The notes under the pieces are model-generated. The model saw only the letters and a list, made by a program, of their open reading frames with translations. It did not search any database and had not been told where the DNA came from. Of a stretch of 62,677 nucleotides of DNA, positions 36,797 to 49,400 are shown in pieces. This DNA comes from Conidiobolus incongruus B7586. Lineage: Eukaryota > Entomophthoromycota > Entomophthoromycetes > Entomophthorales > Conidiobolaceae. Where the stretch lies: the NCBI GenBank assembly GCA_000697335.1, contig JNEM01015345.1, forward strand, positions 1 through 62,677, written 5' to 3'. The position numbers and the translations under genes are program-made. Position 1 is the stretch's first letter. Each line of letters begins with the position of its first letter.

Positions 36797-38560
36797 TCAA
36801 GTTTTCTTGCTCGATTTAGCCAATTTTTCTCTGAATATTTTACCAATTGAACTCTTTGGAATATGATCAAAAATTTGAATACTCCTTTTTGGTCACTTAT
36901 AATAAGCAAAATAATCTACCAAATGACGGTTAATGCTGCTGATAATCTTCAATTTGTTGATGTTATTAGGGTGATTAAAGACAATGACCTTTTGGGAAGT
37001 TCCCCAGTGTCATGGTACGGTACTTCAATTACACAGGCATCAGCCACTTCCAGATGTGTCAGAATCACTCCCTCGAGTTCGAGGGAAGTAACTTGGAAGT
37101 CTTTGATCTAATTAAGTGTGAGTGAAACACTCCAATTTCCATTCAAGGGATTAATTACTTTTATCAATTTCTCCAATCTGTTAACAGTATAAATCTAGCT
37201 ATAGTTTTCAATTTAAATAATGTCACCAATTTTCATAAATTCTTCCTAGTTTAATATATTGATAATCACTTGCTCCTACTTGTAGCATACCACCATAATG
37301 CTAAGCCCACTAATCCTCAATTCCCGAGACATTCTATGATACAGAAGTTCTCCGGTAATTACGTCAACTATTTTATCCTACATGTTGGACATGATCAAGC
37401 CAGCGAATCCTGGTCAATTGTTGCCAACATCCCAGATATGACTTGCTAGACTCATTTTCCACATACTTAAACTATTATTAATAATAAAACAATTATATTA
37501 CAACTCGGTTACCGGGAGCTTGAGTATATCTAACCCTGTACTTGGACCTAATCTCCAGTTCCAATTCCGCCGAAAACTGTACATATGTACTGAAAACCCA
37601 TTTTAAGTTGTGTTTTTTATTTTTGTTTTCAATTGTATTCTAAATTTTTATTAATGTCAATAATTCGACTAGTATTGTAAAGAAACAACTTTAGCAGATT
37701 AAACAATTACAGACAGAATAGCAAATCTCAATGGAATTTCATTTTCTTGATAATTTCATATACTAAAAATCAATTAATATTGATTTACAAAAATGACGAA
37801 TAAACACTTTTGAAATTGAATTTCTTTAGCATTTTCATAATACACGAATTGCGAATCATTAGCTTCATACTCGTCATCATATCGTAGATGAGGTAGTATG
37901 GTAAGACTGTGAGGTTAGTAGTATGGATTGAGGACAGCTCTAAACTGGTATATGTTTGCGATTCTATTATAGTGATCTGGTATTACTCATTTAGGATTCC
38001 CAGTGGTCCTAGATAAGAACGAAATTATTGCGATTTTATTCCGACTTCAATGCGATTTTGTGAACTTATTTTAGGGTAGATTTTGGTGAATTATATTCAA
38101 CAATATTATAGAATATGGAGATAATTAGAAGATGATTCATTAGTCACAAAATTAACCTGAAATTTTGAGTATTTATATTTGCAAAGCTTTTCTTTCAGTT
38201 TCATATATTTGTGGAACTGTACTCAATAGTTTGGAGTGATCATTTCTAATCGGATGCTTAATTCATAAGTATACAAATAATTTACAGTGCTTATATTTGT
38301 ACTAAAATTTTCAAAATAATATCTAAATCTTATACCAAAGGACTAAAATGTGTTTAATCCTGTAATGGCTAACAAACAACTCCAAAATTTGATATAGTTG
38401 AGGAAAAACATTGCAACGACACCATCACACCTAATTTCAAATCGGTTTCTTAAATCCGAAGCCAATTTGAAGATGATTTTGGGCAACTCGGCATGTTTCA
38501 TAACTTTATTGGTAGTGTTATCAATAATTTAAGGAAAAGTTCAAATTGGTGCCTTTTACC
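36797..38560 (-). pseudogene. Broken 4-coumarate-CoA-ligase-like gene
   Basis: Dead fourth member of the 4CL-like family. Fragments from the N-terminal side: LPKIIFKLASDL and EIRCDGVVAMFFLNYI near 38500-38400 (intact copies: YIPKLASGL and IREGDVVAIFSPNHI); a degraded ATP-box area near 37900-38040; ELELEIRSKYRVRYTQAPG near 37580-37520; MSLASHIWDVGN then stop, PGFAGLIMSNM near 37455-37385; ADACVI near 37040; and the end FDHIPKSSIGKIF...LAKSSKKT with stop at 36797-36799. Many stops and frame changes are spread along the copy, so it has been dead for some time. The C-terminal Lys-containing motif is still readable. The N-terminal limit is approximate. Confidence 0.82.
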
Positions 38561-39902
38561 TTATACCTAGCACAAACTTAGACAAGTTTGCACACCTGGA
38601 ATTTTTACATTAGCTCTTGGACTTTTGTAAATATTGTCCAAACATATTGCTGTCACTTTTTTATAATATTAACAGTCTGTGTACCTGCATTTTTTAAACT
38701 TGAACGGAATTATCAAAGTTAATAACTAAGCAGCATTTTCCTTGTCCAAAACACTGCTCATTAAGCTCTAAATTAAAACTGCCACTCTGATTCGAATTAT
38801 TTTGTAGTGTTGTGTACCGTTCCTGATATTTGATAGGAATTGAATAAAATAATTAATCAAAAAATGCAAAAACTCATTTTTTAATTTTATAACTACAATC
38901 AATAAAAATAATACTAAAAATAATAGAATCAGCTTGATTATTTAAAAATATAGTGACAAGATATTTCCACACATTAAAAAATTCAAGTAGGTTATAACGT
39001 TAATTAACAACAAATATTTAATATAGTCTTGTTATCAAATTCAAATACCCTATACTCAAGGTACCATATTATATTCAAAATGATTATATAATTTTTTTTA
39101 CAAATTATATATCCATAATATATTATCACTTTGATTTTAAAATTTTAAAATCTCTTTTTTCAATTTAACCAGTTTTTAATATAATTTCAGTATAAAAACT
39201 AATCTTTCGAATCAATTTTGGTTAAAAATATTTGATTAATATTTTTACCTTGTTTGTATATATTAATTAATATATAATAAAATTAAAAATAATTCATTTT
39301 ATTTTAAAATTTTTATTTTTATCACGAAATATAATTTATTTAATTATTTTATAATTAAATAACTTCAAAAATAATCAAATTTTTAGAAACTTTGTATAAA
39401 CTTTGATGGAAATTGATCAAGTATCAAAATACAAAATACCTCTTGTATTTATTGATATTAATAGTCTTTTCAAATAATGCAATTTTAGCCTAAAAGAATT
39501 CTCATTTTATTCATAATTAGCAAGAAAAATTATGAAAGGTTTATTTAAAAAAATTTTTATAGAAATGACTGATAAAAAGATATAATATTATATGCTATTA
39601 TTCTGAACATGTTGTACTAAAATTTATAATATATAGCAATAGATTGAATCATTTGTATTTTTCAAATTAAACCTAATATATTATTTTATGTATATCATTA
39701 GCAAAACATATATATATATATATTGTTAAGGGAAGTATTTCTATAAACTAATTTTATAAATAATTAGTAATATTTTAAAACAAAATCAAACTAATTAACC
39801 AAAAGTTTTAAACTATGTTACTGGTTAAAATAAACTATTTCTTACCAATATTGCATAATACCAGTTTATTGGATAATATATATTAAAAAAGTATATTCAT
39901 TT
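38561..39902. other. Spacer, partly less AT-rich
   Basis: From 38561 to about 38850 the sequence still has gene-like composition but no readable frame; it may be the lost 5' end and promoter of the 4CL pseudogene. The rest is A/T only. Confidence 0.4.
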
Positions 39903-40311
39903 TGATGGCCAATGGTCTTACTAATCACTCAAGAAACTGCGATTACCACACTGAATCAAGAAGTCACATTGGAGAACACTCATTCCCTGAACCAGGTGCT
40001 TGTGTTCCTTTCTGTCACTGAGCCATTCCTATCTGTAAAAACCAACGATGAAAGCTAATATAAGATTATCACAAACAAACTAATAAACATATCACTTTTT
40101 ACCTTCATTTCAAAAGTATCCAGTATCTAAGTTTTTATCATAACCCTCACAAAAGTGTTGAGTCATGATAAGCATAAGATATTTACTTTATTTGCAGTAA
40201 GCCATTTTCACCTGATTTGGCAAACCCCATCAATTTCCCCTAAGTTTGTGGTAACCTATTGTTTACCACTGGTGATTCCCCATTTAAGCTCATTAAACCT
40301 ATTTCCTCTCA
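39903..40311 (-). mobile_element. Solo LTR-like fossil, family B (copy 2)
   Basis: A block of about 409 bp, TG...CA when read on the minus strand, matching the plus strand of 40662-40995 at high similarity (for example AATAGGTTTAATGAGCTTAAA, TTACCACAAACTTA, GTGAAAATGGCTTACTG). With copy 3 it forms a large inverted repeat with a spacer of about 350 bp. No convincing target duplication. It is less diverged from copy 3 than copy 1 is. The short plus-strand frame at 40155-40340 is inside it and is not a gene. Confidence 0.6.
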
Positions 40312-40661
40312 CTATTACTTTTTTCAATTTTGATATATAAATAAATTTAATTTGAAAACTGTTAAATAATAGCTTATTTAAACATTTCACATCTATTTTA
40401 ATAACCATTATATTATTAAATATGTAGTATTTGTTTAATTAAAATAACTAAATTATTTTCTCTATTTATCAGTTATTTTATAAATTCAATACAATATATA
40501 ATAAAACTATATATCTTCTAAATTAATCATTAATAAAAAAATCATTATAATTAAAAATTTTTATATATGGAAATTTGATATATTATATAATAATACAAAA
40601 TAACATAACTACAATATAACAGAAAAGGTAGTTTATTGTATCTATCAACCGTCGTAACTGC
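40312..40661. other. Spacer between inverted LTR-like fossils
   Basis: About 350 bp of plain A/T sequence between the two oppositely oriented family B copies; no internal element region is seen in it. Confidence 0.55.
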
Positions 40662-40995
40662 TGAATGAAATAGGTTTAATGAGCTTAAAGGGGGAATCGC
40701 CAGTGGTAAACAATAGGTTACCACAAACTTATGGGAAATTGATGGGGTTCACCAAATTAGGTGAAAATGGCTTACTGCGAATAAAGTAAATATCTTACGC
40801 TCGTCATGACTCAACACTTCTGTGAGGGTTATGGGAAAAACTTAGGCACTGAACTTTTGAAATGAAGATAAAAGAGATGTGTTTATTAAGTAATAGGTCC
40901 AACCAGTTCATGAAATGAGGCACCTCCGATGCGACTTCTTGAATAATTGTGGTAATCGAAGTTACTTGAGTGACGGACAAGATTATTCACCATCA
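40662..40995 (+). mobile_element. Solo LTR-like fossil, family B (copy 3)
   Basis: About 334 bp with TG...CA ends, similar to copy 2 (inverted) and copy 1 (direct), but shorter in its second half than copy 2. It is followed 107 bp on by the family A LTR. No target duplication was recognised. Treated as a broken fossil; an LTR origin is likely but not proved because no internal region accompanies any copy. Confidence 0.6.
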
Positions 40996-41102
40996 ATTAG
41001 AAGTAAATGATTTTGACGGGAGTATATAAATTAATGAATTAGCAAAAATAAATAAAACATTGATTGGCTCAATTAGTAATATTAAGGCAATAGTATTAAC
41101 AT

Positions 41103-41650
41103 TGTCGCAGTTATTATCTCTTGGAGCGCCATCGAAGAAACCGACACAGCCACTCTGTAGGCTGGGTTACGAAGTATGGCATCTACCAACTGGAGTAAAC
41201 TACCTATGATCGGTTATCTGGCTATCTGGCCATGATTACTTGTAAACGGGGCGTTGTAAAGAGCGACTAGACAAGTAGCAGTAGTGGCAGTGTGAGTATC
41301 CGACATGCTAAGAGGATGCATTCACAAAATATTAATAGGAACGAGTGAAAAATGAATAATGGAAGATGACTCAAGTGTAACTAAAAACAGCTACTTGAAT
41401 ATACTAAAAGGGTGGTTTTTGGAAGTAGGAAAAAGGTTTATTTGTGTAAAAAAAGAGAGAGCAAAAGGGAAGGAAGAAGAGTCCCTCTTATAATTAAATG
41501 AAATATATAAGCAAAGTGTGCAATGACTGAGTACAATGAGGTCACTCGGACGTGAACTGGTAGGATGTTGATAAAGCCTAATTTGGTTAATCAGGGACTT
41601 GGTAGTGAATTTGAATGAAAAAAGGTATCAAACAGGTAATAATTGTCACA
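41103..41650 (-). mobile_element. Solo LTR fossil, family A (copy 2)
   Basis: A 548-bp LTR with TG...CA ends on the minus strand (TGTGACAATT...CTGCGACA). It is flanked by a perfect 5-bp target duplication, AACAT at 41098-41102 and 41651-41655, the signature of LTR-element integration followed by loss of the body through LTR recombination. It matches 2026-2568 in the opposite orientation along its length. Its 5' end faces a tRNA-Ile-like sequence that begins 9 bp beyond. The intact target duplication shows it is younger than copy 1 or less disturbed. Confidence 0.85.
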
Positions 41651-41659
41651 AACATATAT

Positions 41660-41740
41660 ACTCCCGTAGCTAAGCTCCAAGTTGGTTAGAGCGTGGTGCT
41701 AATACCGCCTAGGTCACAAGTTCAATCCCTTTTAGGAGTA
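41660..41740 (+). pseudogene. tRNA-Ile (AAT) pseudogene
   Basis: Resembles fungal tRNA-Ile: GGTTAGAGCGTGGTGCTAATA with an AAT anticodon in the right place, and an outer acceptor pairing ACTCC/GGAGT. The D-arm region has about six or seven extra bases (GCTAAGCTCCAAG), and the T stem (ACAAG against CCTTT) no longer pairs well. T runs follow. Most likely dead. It lies 9 bp after the target-site copy of the family A LTR. Confidence 0.65.
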
Positions 41741-43270
41741 AATTATATATTTTTCATTTTTCATCCAATTTTTAGATCTTTTTTCAACTAATCATTTACA
41801 GAATTTTTATACATATTATTAAATTGATCCTCTTTTTTTCATAATTCAACTATATTTTTTATGAAGGTATATTAAAATTTCAATCATCAAGAAAATATAC
41901 ATTTACTATACTTTTTATAAAATATATTACCAATTGTTAATATAAAGATGTACATTAATTTAAAAAATATTTTTATAATAATTAATTATTAAGATCAATT
42001 TTGACACTTATTTCATTCATTTTTCATATTTGGCTGAATTTTTATTCAGTATTAAAATTTGAAAATATTCAAAACAATGATAGAATATCTAACAATTATA
42101 ATGTTTATATCTCATTTTAATTCATAATCAATTATTTACAACCAAAAATCCTTGGTTAATTGTTACCAATTTCGATAATTTTGAATGGATATTATTCTTA
42201 TATCTTGAAATTAATAATAAATCCAAATATTAAATTAATATTACTTGATATCTAATTAATGGATAAGTAGATAATAAATATCATTATTTATCATTTGTTC
42301 AATGAATAGGGATTTTCTAGAAAAATTTTTAAATATTCGAAGTAATGTAATAAAAAATTATAATTTATTGAATGTAATATAGTCATAAATTACTCAATTA
42401 TTCTCAATTATATTAATATTTGGTATTTTTTAATTTAATTCGAATATGTGCGACTATTTGTTTTAGTAATATCCGAAAAGAGTTTATTAATTAGATTATT
42501 TTTTAAAAGGATTCAAATGATATTAAGAATTTATATACTTCTTGTTTAATATAGTTGAAATTAATATTGGTAGTGTTATAACAGATATATCATATAATCA
42601 AGCATTTAATCCAGAAAATTTATCACTGCGTAATCTGAATCATTATCTTCAGTTTAATAGAGTGATCATAATATTTCATTTTATCAACAGTTATTTTCAT
42701 AATATTGATTTAATCAAAATAATCTTTTTCAAATTTGCCGGAGATATTTGATAATTATATGTTTTTTGAATAAAACACTAAAAACTTCGATTTAATAAAT
42801 ATCAAAATAACTTCAGCCAAACTACATAAATAATAATCAATTTATTTCCATCTATATTTAAAATTGTCACACAATTAAGTTAAAAACCGCATTACTCACT
42901 TCATTAAAAGCCTTCCCAATATATCAATCAATGCAATTTAAATTAAAAATTCATCCCAATATTAATTATTTTGGATATATGTTTTAATATTTTTAAATAT
43001 TTTTCAACATTTGTCTATTTGGTCAAACCTAATTCGAAAATATTTGTCAGTAAGTTATAGTGATATAATAGATATTAGTCCAAATAGACCAATCAAATCA
43101 CATCAAATAGATTTTTCTATTGATCCAATACTGATTTTAATAGAAATAAAATAGTGTCAGGATCCATGTGATGATTTGATGTCACCAACACCTATTTAAA
43201 TCGATCCATCCCTTGATTCTCTAGTTCTTAGATAGGATCTAGCAACTCACGCTATCTATTCACTCATACT
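41741..43270. other. AT-rich spacer and upstream region of 4CL-like gene 2
   Basis: No gene recognised; the plus frame at 42542-42751 is low-complexity and has no support. The last 250 bp are richer in C and hold the probable promoter and leader of the next gene. Confidence 0.5.
43193..43200 (+). promoter_or_regulatory. Possible TATA element of 4CL-like gene 2
   Basis: TATTTAAA, 71-78 bp before the ATG, inside the less A/T-biased leader, where a chance match is less likely than elsewhere. Confidence 0.35.
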
Positions 43271-45175
43271 ATGAACTTTGACTCTAATACTAAGATATTT
43301 AAATCTCCCCATCCCCAATTAAATATTCCTACAAATCAGATCTTGAGCGAGTTTGTGTTGGATACACCTCACAAGAATGTTGGCTTTGATCATCCAGTAT
43401 TCACCAACGCGATTACGAAGGAGTTTATTACGCACCAGGAATTTAGAGAGTATATTCCCAAGTTGGCTTCTGGCCTTTACCACAAATATCATATTCGCGA
43501 AGGTGATGTGGTAGCTATGTTTTCTCCCAATCATATTCACTATGCTACCACTATGTTGGCGGTGACCAATTTGGGTAAGTATTTCAATCTATTTAAAACA
43601 TCTTTCCTAATTTATATTTAGGCGCTATTCTAAGCCCAGTTAACTACGTGTACACTTCCAGCGAAGTGAAGCACCTACTTGAACAAGTCAACCCCAAAAT
43701 ATTATTCACCATTCCAGAACTTTATGAAACCTCTAAAAAAGCTCTCGAAACGGGACCTTTATCCAACTGTAAAATATTATTCATGAATCCTGAGCCCTGC
43801 GACAAGTATAAAGAAGTACCAGCTTTGAATCAAATCCTCAGTAGCGAAAAATATCCTCAAATCAAGTTCTCGAACCCTACTCAATCCAAAAATCAAACTG
43901 CTGCGATTTTGTTCTCGTCAGGCACAACTGGCATCCCTAAGGGAGTTATGTTAAGTCATCACAATTTGATATCCAACTTGATGCAGGTAGAATACATGTT
44001 AAAGGAATTCTATACCCCCAAAAAGAAATTTGTAGCGGTTTTACCATTCTTTCACTGCTATGCGATGATGACGGATATGCTATCAATCTGTCATAATTTA
44101 TGTAGTTCTAAAATTTTGCCCAAATTTGATTTACCATTGGTATATTTTAAACATTTTGATTTGGAGTTTATTGATTAATATGGTTTTTAGTACTTGGAAA
44201 TTTTACAAAATGACCAAATTGAAAATACTTTCGTAGCACCTCCGGTGATTGTAGCTATTGCCAAAGTAAATGAATCAGTACTACTTATTATCTATAATCT
44301 AATCTTCATTTAGCATCCCATCGTGGCCAAGTATGACATATCAAAATTAAAATGTCTGTTCAGCGGTGCTGCACCTTTGAGCAAGGATTTGGAATTTGAA
44401 ATTAAACAGAAGTTTGGCATTCATTGCAAGCAAGGCTATGGTAAATTATTATAAAATAATATTTATTGGTTGATAAATTAAATGATATTAGGCATGTCTG
44501 AAATGAGTCCTGTAAGTCACATTCTTCAAGTCCAATACTCTCAGCCGGGATCCATCGGTCATATCGTACCCAACATGGAGGCTAAAATTATCGATGTCGA
44601 TACTGGTAAGCCTCTGGGTCCCAACCAAAGGGGTGAATTATGGATGAAGGGACCCAATGTCATGCTTGGCTATTACAAGAACGACAAAGTCACCAAGGAA
44701 ATGTTCGATAGTGATGGTTTTATGAAGACTGGTGATATTGCTTACTGTAACGATCAGGGCTACTTCTTTATTGTGGATAGATTGAAGGAGTTAATCAAGG
44801 TAAGATAATTGATATGATTTTTAAAATTTATTCAATACTGAGTGAATGTACTAGGTCAAAGGATTCCAAGTACCTCCAGCCGAACTCGAAGCAATTCTTC
44901 TCACTCATCCCAAAGTTGCTGATGCCTGCATCATTGGAGTCAAAGTGGATGCTGACACAGAAGCTCCCAAAGGCTACATCTCCCTCAAAGATCCTAAATC
45001 AACGAATCATGCGGAAATCATCCAAGATGTTAAGAATTATCTCCACGGCAAAGTCGCTCACTACAAACAACTTACAGGAGGCTTAGAGATCGTTGATCAA
45101 ATTCCTAAAAGTGCTAGTGGCAAAATATTAAGAAGGGAATTGGTCAAATTGCATAATTCAAAGGCCAAACTCTGA
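43271..45175 (+). CDS. 4-coumarate-CoA-ligase-like acyl-CoA synthetase, copy 2 (peroxisomal AKL end)
   Basis: Second intact ANL-family acyl-CoA ligase. Six exons: 43271-43574, 43622-44139, 44191-44265, 44314-44440, 44492-44799 and 44855-45175; GT...AG; 1653 nt, 550 residues. Motifs: SSGTTGIPKGVML, FFHCYAMMTDML, GYGMSEMSPV, GELWMKGPNVM, VDRLKELIKVKGFQV and the catalytic Lys in SASGKILRREL. The protein ends in SKAKL, so the last three residues AKL form a type 1 peroxisomal targeting signal, as in plant 4CL-like and luciferase relatives. This points to a peroxisomal fatty or aromatic acid substrate (inference). Exons 2-5 have the same lengths as in copies 1 and 3; exon 1 is 9 nt shorter. Compared with copy 1, the motif before SP differs (SEMSPVSHIL in place of TEMSPVGFFL), near the acyl pocket. 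Confidence 0.92.
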
Positions 45176-46445
45176 TTGGTATATAATGAGCTTTTGATTT
45201 TGACTCACTGTATAGAATAATTTTTTGAATTTGTTATAATTTCATTTAATATTATTATTATAATAATATATTAACATTTTAAAATATGTTTACTTCAATT
45301 AATAAAACCAATTAATATTCAATATTTTGTGAACAAAATATAATTTAAATAATAATTGTATAATCAAAGAATTTATTCAATTATATTTTTTAAATCAATA
45401 TAAAAAATTGGTGGATCATATTAAAGCATTAAAATTGTAAATATAGGATTTATAATTTCTGAAAATATCAATTTTAACTCTATAGTAAATGAGATATGAA
45501 TTTAGTCTCAAAAACACTCTCCAAGTTCGGGTTCTTGAAGGATTTAAGTATCCCCACTGGTACTCAAATGTGATCCAATATTCAAATTATTCCCGCTCTA
45601 TAATCTCATAATAATTACCACCAAATTATTGTTTAATAGCCCAAGCAAAGGTAGGTTATTTTTGTCTGACATCAAAACACCCTGTCCAATGGATATGTAC
45701 TTTAATGAAGATATGTTTATTAGGGTGTGCACATCTTTAATCATTTCTATATCCCATTCCAAATCCTTTTCAGGTACCGATCATTTTCCATGTTAAAGGC
45801 ATAGTAACTCTTTTTTCGACTCCCTTATATTTATATTGACAACTTCCTTTTCAATCATACACACTCCATTTTCAAGCTTATTTCTCAATTCTCAATTCAC
45901 TAGCCAGTGCCATTAAAAATATTGATTCATATATCAATACTTATCAGATATTGAAAATGTATACATTAATAAATTTTGAAAGAATAATTAAATTAAAAAT
46001 TATATTAAACTTAAATGTAAATGAAATAATTTAAGTTATTTTAATATTTTTCTATTTTATTAATTTTTTAAAAATATTTAACAAAATTAATATATTCTAT
46101 AAATCATGAACTCAAATATACTACTCCCTTATCACTACATATTCTTAAATTTGTTTAAAATATTAAATTTATTTCTAAAAATATTCAAAAAAATCCTTTA
46201 TATTAGCATTATTTTGCCTTGTTTTATAAAAATTCAATATATATAATTTAGTTATATATATTACAAATGATTTTTACGCTATAATAAATTCTATATATTT
46301 GAATTTAAATAAAATGAACCATTTATTATCCATATTAATATATTTTATCAAATATTAAGTTAAATATTTCTGTCGAGTATATACATTATAAAAAAATTAT
46401 AAAATTAATAATATAATATTAATTTAAGTTCTATACTTCAGAATA

Positions 46446-46483
<38 letters not shown>

Positions 46484-49400
46484 TTGGATTTAAAAAAATT
46501 GATAAAATAATAGATTGTCGGATATATATAAATTTAAAAGGAATTATGAATTTATCTTAATCATTTGAAATTTGGAGATTAATTTTCATTAATATATTTT
46601 GAATTTTTCAAAGTTATAGTCTCCAAATATATTAATTATTTTGAATATGAGTTCTATTATTAATACATACTTTTTGACTTTATAAATCCAACAATGATTA
46701 GTTTTCTTTTGAATATGATCATATTAAATTTAATTAATTTAAATGTATAATATACCACAATATACCACAATATACTATAAAATATCAAAAAATATAATTA
46801 TTACTAAGTTTATTAAAAATTAATAAATAATATCGAATTTAACAATAATTTCAATTGGAAATCATAAATTAATATCTAAATTGATAAATTTAAAATATAT
46901 TTTTAAATATATATCAAAGCGTTAGGTAATTTATATAAATATCAAAATAATAACATTTTCAAGTCAACAATATTATATTTTAATTAAAAGTCTGAATATT
47001 GGCCTATATTTTTGGGTAGATCATTTAATAAAACAATGGGGCCTTTTTGAATATTAAGGGATTTTATATAATTTTTATTGCGATAAAGTTATTCTGGTAA
47101 GTTATAAATTCATTTATCTTCAAAAATTTTCTAATATACTTTTAAGCTTAAACCTAAAAAATTGCTCAAGTATCTCAAATTAAATTTATAATCAAGAATA
47201 ATAACAATATTATTAAAAATATATGATTATTTTTCAAAACAGAGTAACATTATAAAATAATGAATTATAGTCAAATTTTTAATATTTGATTAATATCAAT
47301 ATATTTCCAATTTATTATTATAATAAATATAATTATTAAACTCTGAATATGAATTACATAATTGGATTGATCAAATTTCAAATCTTAATACCTTTTCATA
47401 ATAAATATTTTAAATGAATTTTAAACAATAGATTAAACTATGTTATGATCTTTAACAGAAGATTTTTGAATAATGAAAAGCTGGCACTATCTATCAGTGT
47501 ATAACTAATATATAGCTTTATTAGGAAATTATATGTAGTAGTAAAATTTTGATTGATCTATGATTATATTTATTGATATAATAATTTTATAAATTAAAAT
47601 AAATTCTACTTTTTACAGTTAAATCATTAATTTTATTACTTATAAATATTTCTATCATAATTAAATATCCAAAAAATTTGAAACGATTAAACTTGAATTA
47701 ATTACTAATATTATAAATATCTAACATATAGCCATTCAAATCCCGATTAAAATAAAATATTTATTCAATAAAGGTATAAAACTTAATTCTTTCAATTATA
47801 ATTTGAATTATATTTAATATTTTTATTCAAATATAAATAATTATAGTTCATTCAAGGTTAATCAATTATTAAATACTTTATTAATATTTTAATAATATTA
47901 TTTTAATTCAACTTAGAAATATTTAATAGAAGAATATATATTAAAAATATCAAAATAATATAGCGGTTTAATTTACTAATTGATTACGAAATATTGTCTT
48001 CTAGTTTTAGGATATTATTTTATAAACTTAATATAAAAAAACCATTATTTAACAATAGAAATTAATGAAAATGCCAATTTTATATAGAGCAAAAAAAACT
48101 TTTAATATCAATATATTTTAAGGATGAAAAATTATAATAATATGATATATAAGTATTTCAAAATATATAATATTAATATAGTATATATTACTAATCCAAA
48201 TTAAAAAGCATTGGAATTTGAATATATTGTAATAACTATTCATCATTAAATATATGCTGATATAAGTTATTAAATTTTATAATTACAACCTATGGCTTAA
48301 ATTTATAAATAAGTGATAATACTTTAAAATAATATTTTTAAATTTTATAAAGGAAAATATTATAACAAGATTGTTAATTTCGAATAAATAGTTCAAAATA
48401 TAATTTATTTATAGTTAATTAATCAATAAATATTTAAAAGTAGAGTAATTATTTTTATATACTATATAAGTTTGAAAACTATGTAATTTCGAAATTAAAA
48501 TATTTATTATAATAATGCTATCATTTAAATATATATTAATAAAATATCAAACAGGATATAATCACATTTCAACAAAAATATAATAATTTAAGAATTTTTA
48601 ACAAAAAACTTATATTGATTTTTCACTAATTTGTGAACTAAATTGATTTTGTATGGTAAAATACAAAAATTAATATTTTGGTATTAAGTGTGTTTTAATT
48701 GAAATGAATGATATGTTTTTATTTAATTATAAATTTTATAGATTAAAATTAATCAATATAAGGAAAAAATAAATATATTTATAAAGCATTTTTTAAGTTA
48801 TTTTCTATATATAATATCCAAATTGTATTAATAAATTTTAATTCACGCTTTAAACAATAAAATATAATAGATCGATTCCAAATTTTGATTATAATTCAAA
48901 TATAGTTAATATGTTCATTTATTTCAATAAATTGTTATATAGTTTATCTTTGCTTATTATATCAATTCTATTTAATATATATATTTATCTTAAATTGATC
49001 TTATTGAAATAAATAATTTGGTATATTTAATTATAAAAGTTGATAAAGTATTTTAAAAAAATTAATTTTTAATTCAAATAAATATTTGAATTGAAAAGTC
49101 TACTTCAAATGTCACTTTTTATAATATATAATTATTAAAAAATATAAATTTATTGCAAAATAATGATTCAATTTATTTGTAAAGACTTGATATTGGGTAA
49201 ATTCATATAACTGATTTGATAATGCTATTTAAAACAACTGGATATATTATATTTTTGATAAGGATTATTTTTTAAGTATATTCCCAATAATATATATAAG
49301 ATGGAAATATATCAGATCAAGTAATATAAAATTTTCAATTTGCTTAATATCATTAGCTCAAATTATCTTGAGTGTCTTTATAATTCACTCAATATTTTTC

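Noticed and set aside
36863-37111. 82-residue plus-strand frame
   Set aside because: Antisense of the 4CL pseudogene.
46449-46481. (TA)n tract as an origin or regulatory site
   Set aside because: Similar TA runs occur at several places (about 22538, 33284, 57379); in this base composition they are ordinary microsatellites.
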